Part shown: piece by piece, positions 39,954 through 46,945 of the stretch
Position numbering within the stretch: the first letter of the stretch is position 1
Layout: each line of letters opens with the position of its first letter
NCBI RefSeq assembly: GCF_900119315.1
Contig: NZ_LT827010.1
Location: forward strand, 8,178,001-8,242,000
Source: Actinoplanes sp. SE50/110
GTDB lineage: Bacteria; Actinomycetota; Actinomycetes; Mycobacteriales; Micromonosporaceae
Length of the DNA: 64,000 bases
Direction of reading: 5' to 3'
Program-made: the position numbers and the translations under genes
The notes under the pieces: generated by a model
What the model was told of the DNA's origin: nothing
Database searches by the model: none
What the model saw: only the letters and a program-made list of their open reading frames with translations

Positions 39954-40588
39954 GGGGTCAGCGACTCCATCGTGGTCAGCTCGGCCCCGGAGGCGACCGC
40001 GAACTTGTCGTCGTGGCTGGCCATCAGCAGCGAACCGCCGGTGGCGAGATAGTCCACCAGCATCGCGGCGACCATCGCCCGGCCGTCCGGGTCGAGGCGC
40101 TGCTCCGGCTCGTCCAGGATCAGCAGCGAGCTCGGCCGGATCAGCGCGATCGCCAGGGTGAGCCGCTGCTTCTGCCCGGAGGACAGCGACGGCGGGATCG
40201 CGTCGGCGTGCCCGGCCAGCCCGAACCGCTCCAGCGCCTCGTCGACGCCGGCCTCGTCCGGATCCTGGCCGTGGGCGCGGCAGACCAGCTCGACGTGCTC
40301 GCGCGTGGTGAGCCCCGGATACCAGGTGGGCGGCTCGACGGTGGTGACCACCGCGGCCCAGAACTCGGGGCTGGAGCCGGGCGTCGCGCCGAACACCCGG
40401 ATCCGGCCGGCGTCCGCCCGTTGCAGGCCGCTGACGCAGCGCAGCAGGGTGGACTTGCCGATGCCGTTCTCCCCGGTGACGCAGACGGCGGTGCCGGCCG
40501 GAACGGTGAGCGCGACCCCGTCCAGCACCGGGGTCGCGCCATAACTCACCGTGAGATCGCTTACCTCAACCGCGGGGTGGTCGGTCAC
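39950..40588 (-). CDS. ABC transporter ATP-binding protein (exporter)
   Basis: A 212-aa ATPase with Walker A GENGIGKSTLL, signature LSSGQKQRLTLA and Walker B LLILDEPEQRLD, followed by the switch histidine in LLMASHDDKF. It is shorter than most (about 230 aa) but complete. It overlaps the permease start by four bases, so the two form one exporter. The ALDH gene ends 10 bp upstream on the same strand, so cotranscription with it is likely. Confidence 0.9.
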   Translation of the reverse strand: MTDHPAVEVSDLTVSYGATPVLDGVALTVPAGTAVCVTGENGIGKSTLLRCVSGLQRADAGRIRVFGATPGSSPEFWAAVVTTVEPPTWYPGLTTREHVELVCRAHGQDPDEAGVDEALERFGLAGHADAIPPSLSSGQKQRLTLAIALIRPSSLLILDEPEQRLDPDGRAMVAAMLVDYLATGGSLLMASHDDKFAVASGAELTTMESLTP

Positions 40589-40597
40589 CCGGACAGA

Positions 40598-42091
40598 CTA
40601 CGGTTTCCGTCCGTACAGCAGGCGCAGGGCCTTGACGATCTGCTGCACCTGCGCCGGGGTCCGCTCGAAGGTCATCGCGGGCAGCAGCGACCGCGCCCGG
40701 CGCACGGTGATCGCCTTCGGCCGGGCGAACTCGCGCAGCCCGTCCTCGCCGTGGATCCGGCCGAACCCGGACTCGCCGACGCCGCCGAACGGCAGGTTGC
40801 CCATCCCGACGAAGGTCAGCGTGCCGTTCACCGCCACCATGCCGGAGCGCAGCCGCCGGGCGATGCGGATCGCGTTCTTCTTCCCGAAGACCGAGCCACC
40901 CAGCCCGTACGCCGTGTCGTTGGCTTTGCTGATCGCTTCCTCCGCGTCGCGGACCCTGGTGATGGTCAGCGTCGGCCCGAAGGTCTCCTCGCGGATCCCG
41001 GTCGAGTCGTCCGGGACGTCGACCAGCACCGTGGGGGCGACGTACGGCGGGCTCACCGCGTCGGCCCCGCCGAGCACCGCCCGGCCACCACGGGCCAGCG
41101 CGTCCTCGATGTGATCGCGGATGATCTCCAGCTGTCGGGGCATGGTGATCGGGCCGATCTCCTCGCCGGTGCGCAGTCTGCCGGCCTTCTCCACCACGGC
41201 GCTCACGAACGCGTCGTAGACCGGGGCGACCGCGTACACCCGCTCGATGCCGATGCAGGTCTGCCCGGCGTTGGTCATCGCGCCCCAGACCGCGGCCTCG
41301 GCCGCCGCCTGCACATCGGCATCCTCGTCGACGATCAGCGCGTCCTTGCCGCCCGCCTCGATCACCACCGGCACCAGGTTCTCCGCGCAGGCGGCCATCA
41401 CCTTCTTGCCGGTGGCCGTGGACCCGGTGAACGACACCTTGCCCACTCCGGACCGGCACAGTGCCCCGCCGACGTCGCCCAGCCCGTGCACGGCCTGCAG
41501 TACCGGGTGCTCCGGCACGATCTCGGCGAACGTGTCGGCCAGCCACTGGCCGACCACCGGCGTGTACTCACTCGGCTTGAAGACGACCGCGTTGCCGGCG
41601 GCCAGCGCCCCCGAGATCGGGCCGATCGGGGTGACGATCGGATAGTTCCACGGGCCGATCACGCCGACCACGCCGTACGGCTGGTATTCCAGGTGGCCGA
41701 CGTGCTCGGCGAGCAGCAGCCGGGTCCGCATCCGACGCGGGCCGAGGACCCGCTTCGCGTTCCGGGCCGCCCAGTCGAGATGCTCGACGGCCGCGGTCAC
41801 CTCGATGATGCCGTCGTTGACCGGCTTGCCGCTCTCCAGCCGGGTGAGCTCGGCCAGTTCCTGGATCCGCTCGACGAGCAGGGTGCGCCAGCGCAGCAGC
41901 CGGGTCCGGCGGCCGTCCCAGCCGAGGCCCTGCCACCAGGCGGCGGCCGCCCGGGCCCGCTCGACCGCGGCCACCACCGCCTTCTCGTCGGCGGCCGGCA
42001 CGCGGCCGGCCACCTCGCCGGTCGCCGGGTTGGTGGAGATCAGTTGGCCGTCCTCGATCACGGGCAGGCCGGGAACGTGAGTCGCCGTCAT
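40598..42091 (-). CDS. Aldehyde dehydrogenase family, succinate-semialdehyde dehydrogenase-like
   Basis: A 497-aa NAD(P)-dependent aldehyde dehydrogenase. The motifs are VIGPWNYPIVTP, VSFTGSTATGKKV, the catalytic Glu in VIEAGGKDALIV and the catalytic Cys in NAGQTCIGIERVY. The late FGPTLTITRV motif and PFGGVGESGFGR are also intact. The ERVY after the Cys and the pattern of LEYQPYGVVG fit the succinate-semialdehyde/aromatic aldehyde branch of actinomycetes, but specificity is uncertain. It is divergent from the gene at 42144; the 52-bp gap must carry both promoters. Confidence 0.9.
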   Translation of the reverse strand: MTATHVPGLPVIEDGQLISTNPATGEVAGRVPAADEKAVVAAVERARAAAAWWQGLGWDGRRTRLLRWRTLLVERIQELAELTRLESGKPVNDGIIEVTAAVEHLDWAARNAKRVLGPRRMRTRLLLAEHVGHLEYQPYGVVGVIGPWNYPIVTPIGPISGALAAGNAVVFKPSEYTPVVGQWLADTFAEIVPEHPVLQAVHGLGDVGGALCRSGVGKVSFTGSTATGKKVMAACAENLVPVVIEAGGKDALIVDEDADVQAAAEAAVWGAMTNAGQTCIGIERVYAVAPVYDAFVSAVVEKAGRLRTGEEIGPITMPRQLEIIRDHIEDALARGGRAVLGGADAVSPPYVAPTVLVDVPDDSTGIREETFGPTLTITRVRDAEEAISKANDTAYGLGGSVFGKKNAIRIARRLRSGMVAVNGTLTFVGMGNLPFGGVGESGFGRIHGEDGLREFARPKAITVRRARSLLPAMTFERTPAQVQQIVKALRLLYGRKP

Positions 42092-42143
42092 GCCGGGAGT
42101 CTAGGCTCAATGTTACCGATGAGTCACTACGTACTCTTAACTC

Positions 42144-42464
42144 GTGAGTCCCCGCCGCAACCGTCCCCGCCGCGACGCCGAACCCGACACCGGGTCGCAA
42201 CGCCCCGGCATCACCGAGCAGCGCGTCCAGCAGTGGCAGGACGGGGACTGGATGGTGCGTAACATCTTCGGCGCGGCCGCCACCAAGACCTATCTGTGCC
42301 CCGGCTGCCTGCAGGACATCCGGCCCGGCGTCGCGCACATCGTCGCCTGGCCGCACGACGGCGCCGGCGACGACCGCCGGCACTGGCACACCGGTTGCTG
42401 GCGGGCCCGGGACCGGCGCGGCCCGGGGGTGGAGCGCTCGCGCAACGCTCCCCGCTATGGGTGA
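42144..42464 (+). CDS. Conserved small protein with CxxC...HxxC putative zinc motif
   Basis: A 106-aa actinobacterial protein starting with GTG (SPRRNRPRRDAEPD). The central region is YLCPGCLQDIRPGVAHIVAWP and then HWHTGCWRARDRRG, so two Cys, two or three His and a third Cys can form a zinc site. Similar proteins are sometimes annotated as ATP/GTP-binding, but no P-loop is seen here. Both ends are basic and probably disordered. The hydrolase gene starts 11 bp later, so they are likely cotranscribed. Confidence 0.75.
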   Translation: MSPRRNRPRRDAEPDTGSQRPGITEQRVQQWQDGDWMVRNIFGAAATKTYLCPGCLQDIRPGVAHIVAWPHDGAGDDRRHWHTGCWRARDRRGPGVERSRNAPRYG

Positions 42465-42475
42465 GGATGGCGGTC

Positions 42476-43279
42476 ATGAGCAACCAGATCCGCGCCAACT
42501 CCATCCTGCCCGCCAAGCGGGAGGACATCGAGTTGCAGACCGCGGACGGCGTCACCCTGGTCGGTGAGCTGGCCGTCCCGCTGGACCGCGAGCCGGTCGC
42601 CACCCTCGTCTGCCTGCACCCGCTGCCCACCCACGGCGGCATGATGGACAGCCACGTCTTCCGCAAGGCCGCGTGGCGCCTGCCCGCCCTGGCCGGCCTC
42701 GCCGTGCTCCGCTTCAACACGCGGGGCACCGGCAGCGTCCGCGGCACCAGTGGCGGCAGTTTCGCGGCCGCCACCGACGAGAGATACGACGTGGCCGCCG
42801 CCATCGAATTCGCGGAGTTCCACGACCTGCCGAACATCTGGCTGCTCGGCTGGTCCTTCGGTACCGATCTGACCCTGATGTACGGCCTGGACCCGGCGGT
42901 GCAGGGCGCGATCCTGCTTTCGCCACCGCTGCGCTTCTCGCAGCCCGCCCACCTGGCGGCGTGGGCGGCGGACGGGAAACCGGTCACCGCGCTCATCCCG
43001 GAATTCGACGACTACCTGCGCCCGGACGCCGCGGCCGAGCGTTTCGCCGCGATACCGCAGGCCGAGGTCGTCCCGGTGCCCGGTGCCAAACATCTGTGGG
43101 TCGGCGACGCGGAAAAGGTGCTGGACGAGATCGTCCGGCGCGTCGCGCCCGGCACGACGACAACCCCCTTGCCGCGTACGTGGGACGGGCCGATGGAGAG
43201 CGGCGACATGAACGCGTACGCCGATCGCACGGTGGCCGCCTTCGCCGACGTCGAGGTTCCCGGGCCGCTGCGCGACTGA
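42476..43279 (+). CDS. Alpha/beta-fold hydrolase
   Basis: A 267-aa serine hydrolase of the alpha/beta family. After the N-terminal strand (DGVTLVGELAVP), the oxyanion loop is LHPLPTHGGMMDSHVF, the RFNTRGTGSVRGTSGG segment follows, and the nucleophile elbow is LLGWSFGTDLTL with Ser. The C-terminal histidine is in VPGAKHLWVGD. The HPLPTHGG and FNTRGTG sequences resemble the YsgA/YfhR-like or dienelactone-type hydrolases of actinomycetes. Substrate is unknown. The start at 42476 is set by GTGAGG nine bases upstream. Confidence 0.85.
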   Translation: MSNQIRANSILPAKREDIELQTADGVTLVGELAVPLDREPVATLVCLHPLPTHGGMMDSHVFRKAAWRLPALAGLAVLRFNTRGTGSVRGTSGGSFAAATDERYDVAAAIEFAEFHDLPNIWLLGWSFGTDLTLMYGLDPAVQGAILLSPPLRFSQPAHLAAWAADGKPVTALIPEFDDYLRPDAAAERFAAIPQAEVVPVPGAKHLWVGDAEKVLDEIVRRVAPGTTTTPLPRTWDGPMESGDMNAYADRTVAAFADVEVPGPLRD

Positions 43280-43280
43280 C

Positions 43281-43685
43281 TCATCCCCCGGGGCATCGGG
43301 TGTCGCCCCCGCTGCGCTCGATGCACTGCGACACGGTCGGCGTGGGCCGTGGCTGCGGGCCGGCCGGGTCGTCCCGCAGGGACAGCCCGGCGAAGCCGCC
43401 GAAGGCGACGGTGACGGCCAGCGAGACCCACCCCACCCAGCGGATCCGCGCCACGAACGCGGCGACGGTGAAGGCGGCGAGCTCGATCACCGCGATGGTC
43501 GCCCAGCGCCGGAAATCGGCCGTGGCCCGCTCCGCGGCCGCTGTCTCCGCGGCACCTTGGCCGGCGTTCGCATTCACCACCAGCCCCTCGCCGATGGCGC
43601 CGATGACCAGCCGCGCCATCGTGGCCAGCCAGGCCAGGCCGAGAAGCGGCAGCGCAACCGCGGCGACCGTCACCCGCGTCTTCAC
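43281..43685 (-). CDS. Small membrane protein of unknown function
   Basis: A 134-aa protein from the GTG at 43685 (KTRVTVAAVALPLLGLAWL). It has three hydrophobic helices (about residues 7-28, 58-80 and 84-100), with a long Ala/Glu-rich loop after the first. The C-terminus is Pro/Thr-rich with two cysteines (TVSQCIERSGGDTRCPGG) that could form a disulfide outside the membrane. A TTG nine codons upstream is possible. The gene ends one base after the hydrolase stop on the other strand. I do not recognise it. Confidence 0.6.
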   Translation of the reverse strand: MKTRVTVAAVALPLLGLAWLATMARLVIGAIGEGLVVNANAGQGAAETAAAERATADFRRWATIAVIELAAFTVAAFVARIRWVGWVSLAVTVAFGGFAGLSLRDDPAGPQPRPTPTVSQCIERSGGDTRCPGG

Positions 43686-43781
43686 GTCACCGAGCGTAAT
43701 GCGAAGAATCAAGGGTCCGACGGGTTACGCGGGGTGGACCCGGGCCCTCGGCACCGGCGTCGCAATGTCAGGATCGGCGTC

Positions 43782-44216
43782 GTGGTGGATGCGGTTACCC
43801 CGGAAGAGAACGCGCTGCTGGCCGACGGCCTGAGGCGACTCGGCGGCCCCCTGTCCGGCCTGGTGGCGCGGCTCATGCCGGCCGACGTGCACGAGGTCGA
43901 GGTGGCCCTGCCGCTGCCCCGCGACGAGGCGGAGAGGATCGCCGGGGCCGTGCTGCACCGCGCCGGGCGGCCGGCCGGCCGGCTATGGGCCGTGGTCGGT
44001 TCCGGGGCGATGGACCTGAACCCGGCCGTCGTCACGGTGGCGGTCGTCGCCGAAAGCGGCGGCACGCACGGGGAGGGCGGGGCCGGCGAGCACCGCGGTT
44101 GCGAGACGGTGGTCCGGGTGCGCGGGGTCGCCAAAGAAGGCCTGATCAAGCAGTACGCCGGCCGGAAGGCCGCCGAGCGGATCGCGGCCGGGCTGGCCGC
44201 GATCACGCTGGAGTGA
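43782..44216 (+). CDS. Hypothetical soluble protein, 144 aa
   Basis: Starts with GTG GTG at 43782/43785 after AGGA at 43769-43772. The sequence runs DAVTPEENALLADGLRRLGGPLSGLVARL, then VHEVEVALPLPRDEAERIAG, and ends in a basic helix (GLIKQYAGRKAAERIAAGLAAITLE). It has no membrane segment and a single Cys. I do not recognise a domain. It stands between a divergent small membrane protein and the convergent NucS gene. Confidence 0.55.
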   Translation: MVDAVTPEENALLADGLRRLGGPLSGLVARLMPADVHEVEVALPLPRDEAERIAGAVLHRAGRPAGRLWAVVGSGAMDLNPAVVTVAVVAESGGTHGEGGAGEHRGCETVVRVRGVAKEGLIKQYAGRKAAERIAAGLAAITLE

Positions 44217-44220
44217 CCGG

Positions 44221-44880
44221 TCAGAACAGGGTGAGCTCGTCGCGTTCCATGCCGCGCAGCTTGTCGTAGTCCACGACGACGCAGCGGATGCCGCGGTCGG
44301 TGGCCAGGACCCGGGCCTGCGGCTTGATCTCCTGGGCCGCGAAGACGCCCTTGACCGGAGCGAGCAGCGGGTCCCGGTTCATCAGTTCGAGGTACCGGGT
44401 GAGCTGTTCGACGCCGTCGATCTCGCCGCGGCGTTTCACCTCGACCGCGACCGAGGCGTTGCCGGCGTCCTTGAGCAGCAGGTCGACCGGGCCGATCGCG
44501 GTCATGAACTCGCGGCGGACCAGCGTGTAGCCCTCGCCGAAGGTTTCCGGGTGCTCGGCGAGCAGCTCCTGCAGGTGCGCCTCGACACCGTCCTTCTGCA
44601 GGCCGGGGTCGACACCCAACTCGTAGGAGTAGTCCTGGAAGACCTCCTCCAGGGTGATCCGCAGCTCCTCGCCGGCCTTGTTCACCACTTTCCAGACACC
44701 CGGCGCCTCCTGCAGCCTGCAGGGCGGGCTCATCCAGTTCAGCGGCTTGTAGGCGCGGTCGTCGGCGTGGATCGACACCGAGCCGTCGGCCTTGACCATG
44801 AGCAGCCGCGTGGCGAGCGGGAGATGAGCGGAGAGCCGTCCGACGTAATCCACGGAGCATTTCGCGATGACCAGACGCAC
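44221..44880 (-). CDS. nucS: Mismatch-specific endonuclease NucS/EndoMS
   Basis: A 219-aa endonuclease that cleaves at mismatches and replaces MutS/MutL in most actinobacteria. N-terminal DNA-binding domain: MRLVIAKCSVDYVGRLSAHLP. The nuclease core has VRREFMTAIGPVDLLLKD and VAVEVKRRGEIDGVEQLTRYLELM, giving the D-E-K-type catalytic set. The C-terminus DELTLF matches the short beta-clamp binding peptide expected in this family. Length is standard. It is monocistronic here and 4 bp from the convergent gene at 43782-44216. Confidence 0.95.
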   Translation of the reverse strand: MRLVIAKCSVDYVGRLSAHLPLATRLLMVKADGSVSIHADDRAYKPLNWMSPPCRLQEAPGVWKVVNKAGEELRITLEEVFQDYSYELGVDPGLQKDGVEAHLQELLAEHPETFGEGYTLVRREFMTAIGPVDLLLKDAGNASVAVEVKRRGEIDGVEQLTRYLELMNRDPLLAPVKGVFAAQEIKPQARVLATDRGIRCVVVDYDKLRGMERDELTLF

Positions 44881-44943
44881 CCGGCGACCCTACCCGACCC
44901 GCCCCGTCCGGCAGGACGAGCGTGCCGGTGCCATGCTGAGATC

Positions 44944-45564
44944 GTGTTAGAAGCATTGACCGGCACCGGGCTGGCGGCATCCGCCGGCCTCAATGCATAC
45001 ATCCCCCTGCTCAGTATGGGCCTGCTGGCCCGCTACACGGACGCGATCGATCTTCCGCACGGCTGGTCGTGGCTGCAGAACGGCTGGACCATCGTGATCC
45101 TGGCGATCCTGCTCGCCATCGAGGTGGTGGCCGACAAGGTGCCGGTGGTGGACCACTTCAACGACGTGGTGCAGACGCTGGTCCGGCCGACCGCGGGCGG
45201 CCTGGCGTTCGGGGCCGGCTCGTCGTCGGAGACGGCCACCGTCACCGACCCGGGGCAGTTCTTCGGCTCGCACCAGTGGGTGCCGATCGCGGCCGGGGTG
45301 CTGATCGCGTTCTGCGTGCACGGGGTGAAGGCGGCGTCCCGGCCGGTGGTGAACGTCACCACGGCCGGTTTCGGTGCCCCGGTGGCCAGCACCGCCGAGG
45401 ACATCACCAGTGTGCTGCTCTCGGTGCTGGCGATTCTCCTGCCGGTACTGGTCCTGGTGGGCCTGGTCCTGCTGGTCTGGGCCGCGGTCTGGGTGTTCCA
45501 GCGACGGAAGCGGCGCAAGCAGGCGCGGCTCGCGGGTGTCGAAACGCGTCGCCTGTTTGGTTGA
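44944..45564 (+). CDS. DUF4126 family membrane protein
   Basis: A 206-aa protein with an N-terminal LTGTGLAASAGLNAYIPLLSMGLLARY segment, then several hydrophobic helices, including VGAG-like and VLLSVLAILLPVLVLVGLVLL. The pattern of GLxAYxPL and KVPVVDHFNDVVQTLVRP matches DUF4126. The start is GTG at 44944 (LEALTGTGL); its RBS is not obvious. The C-terminus is basic (RRKRRKQARLAGVETRRLFG). Function is unknown. The stop overlaps the next gene's possible TTG start. Confidence 0.8.
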   Translation: MLEALTGTGLAASAGLNAYIPLLSMGLLARYTDAIDLPHGWSWLQNGWTIVILAILLAIEVVADKVPVVDHFNDVVQTLVRPTAGGLAFGAGSSSETATVTDPGQFFGSHQWVPIAAGVLIAFCVHGVKAASRPVVNVTTAGFGAPVASTAEDITSVLLSVLAILLPVLVLVGLVLLVWAAVWVFQRRKRRKQARLAGVETRRLFG

Positions 45565-46898
45565 CTCTGCGGGTGCTCGCCTTCGCCGTTCCCGCGTTCG
45601 CCCTCAGCTGGTGGCTCGCCGCCTACCTGATCGGCCGGGACCCGGGGCGGCCGGCACTGCGCTGGGCGAGCGCCGGCCTGACCGCGTACGGCGTCGGGGT
45701 CGCCGCCTGGACCGTCGACCCCGGTGGGCGGACCGCCCAGATCCTGATCTGCCTGCCGGCCCTGGCCTGGGCCGGCAGCGTGGTCGCGCTGCTGCCGCTG
45801 CCGCCGGCCGAGCGGCGCCCGATCGACGTCGGCGCCCTGGTCCTCGGCGTCTCGTTCCAGCTGCTGGTGATCGCGTTGCCGGGCGCCGGGAAGCTGGTCG
45901 GGCTGACCCCGCTGGGCGGTGCGCTGTTCCTGCTGTGGCGCGGGCGGGCGCAGGTGGTGCCGCGTCGCCTGCCGCTCGCCCTGACCCTGATGGCTCTGCT
46001 GTACGCGGCGGCGATGACCGCGCTGCTGGTCCCGCTCGATGCCGGCGGCCCGGTGCCGGCGCTCGCCGCCTCCGGGGTGGACCTGCTGGTGTTCGGCTAT
46101 CTGATCGCTGTCGCGCACGCGGTGACCGGCGGTGAGCGGCTCCGGCCCGACCTGCGCCGGTCGCTGGCCGCCGCGGCCGCCGTCCTGGTTCTGGTCGGCC
46201 TGCCGGCGACATTGACGTTGTACGTCGTTCCCGCCGACGCCGTGGTGACCTGCCTGCAGTTCGTGCCGGTCGGGGTCGCCGCGGCCGCGGCCGGGCTGAC
46301 CGGGCGGATGAGCCGGCTGCTCGACCGGGTCGCGCTGGCCGGGGACGTGCGGCTGCGCCACGACCGGGCCGCGCTGTTCCTGAACGCGGACGCGCTGTTG
46401 CGCCGCCGGGAGCGCCGGACCCTGGCCGAGCTGGGCGAGCCGGAGTTCCTCCGGTTGACCCGGCGGGCACTGGCCGACTTCAACGATCTGAACCGGCTGT
46501 CCCGCAGCCCGCTGACCGGTCTGCCGGTGGTGGCCCGGCGGATCGCCGGGCGTGGGGACGACCAGCCGCGGGCCCGGGCCCGGGAGTTGCGGGCGGTGCT
46601 GCGCGAGTCGGTGTCGGCGCTGCGGCCGACCGGCCCGTTCGGTACCACCGAGGACTGGCGGTACTACAACACGCTGCAGTTCTGCGGGGTGCTCGGGCTG
46701 GATCCGTACGCACGGCGGCAGCGGCTGGACGGGCTGAGCCGGGAGGCCCGGATGGCGGTCGACTGGTTCCGGCGCAACGTGCCGGAGGACACCATGCGGC
46801 AGTGGCACCGGGAGGCCGCGATGATCGTCGCGGGCCACCTGTGGAGCGAGGCCCTTTCTGACGACAGATCACGACACGCAGCGTCCAATCCGTCGTAA
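45561..46898 (+). CDS. Multi-pass membrane protein with cytosolic C-terminal domain, unknown
   Basis: A protein of about 445 aa. Residues 1-255 hold seven or eight hydrophobic helices, starting RVLAFAVPAFALSWWLAAYL and ending VGVAAAAAGLTG. Residues 256-445 are soluble and charged, with LRRRERRTLAELGEPEFLRL and TTEDWRYYNTLQFCGVLGLDPYARRQRLDGL. It is not a histidine kinase: no H-box or ATP-binding motif is present. The start is TTG at 45561, overlapping the upstream stop, or GTG at 45573; neither has an RBS. The next gene (FtsK-like) starts 47 bp later in the same direction, so linkage is possible but unproven. Confidence 0.65.
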   Translation: MTLRVLAFAVPAFALSWWLAAYLIGRDPGRPALRWASAGLTAYGVGVAAWTVDPGGRTAQILICLPALAWAGSVVALLPLPPAERRPIDVGALVLGVSFQLLVIALPGAGKLVGLTPLGGALFLLWRGRAQVVPRRLPLALTLMALLYAAAMTALLVPLDAGGPVPALAASGVDLLVFGYLIAVAHAVTGGERLRPDLRRSLAAAAAVLVLVGLPATLTLYVVPADAVVTCLQFVPVGVAAAAAGLTGRMSRLLDRVALAGDVRLRHDRAALFLNADALLRRRERRTLAELGEPEFLRLTRRALADFNDLNRLSRSPLTGLPVVARRIAGRGDDQPRARARELRAVLRESVSALRPTGPFGTTEDWRYYNTLQFCGVLGLDPYARRQRLDGLSREARMAVDWFRRNVPEDTMRQWHREAAMIVAGHLWSEALSDDRSRHAASNPS

Positions 46899-46918
46899 TG
46901 GTGGAAAATCGCTAAAAT
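46890..46918 (+). promoter_or_regulatory. Possible promoter of the FtsK-like gene
   Basis: The AT-rich stretch GGTGGAAAATCGCTAAAATCC contains TAAAAT at 46913-46918, a good -10 match. A -35 hexamer at the expected place is poor. It lies 27 bases before the GTG at 46946, so the leader would be about 20 bases. Confidence 0.3.
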
Positions 46919-46945
46919 CCCCCCACATGGAGTCCGGGGGGTCGC

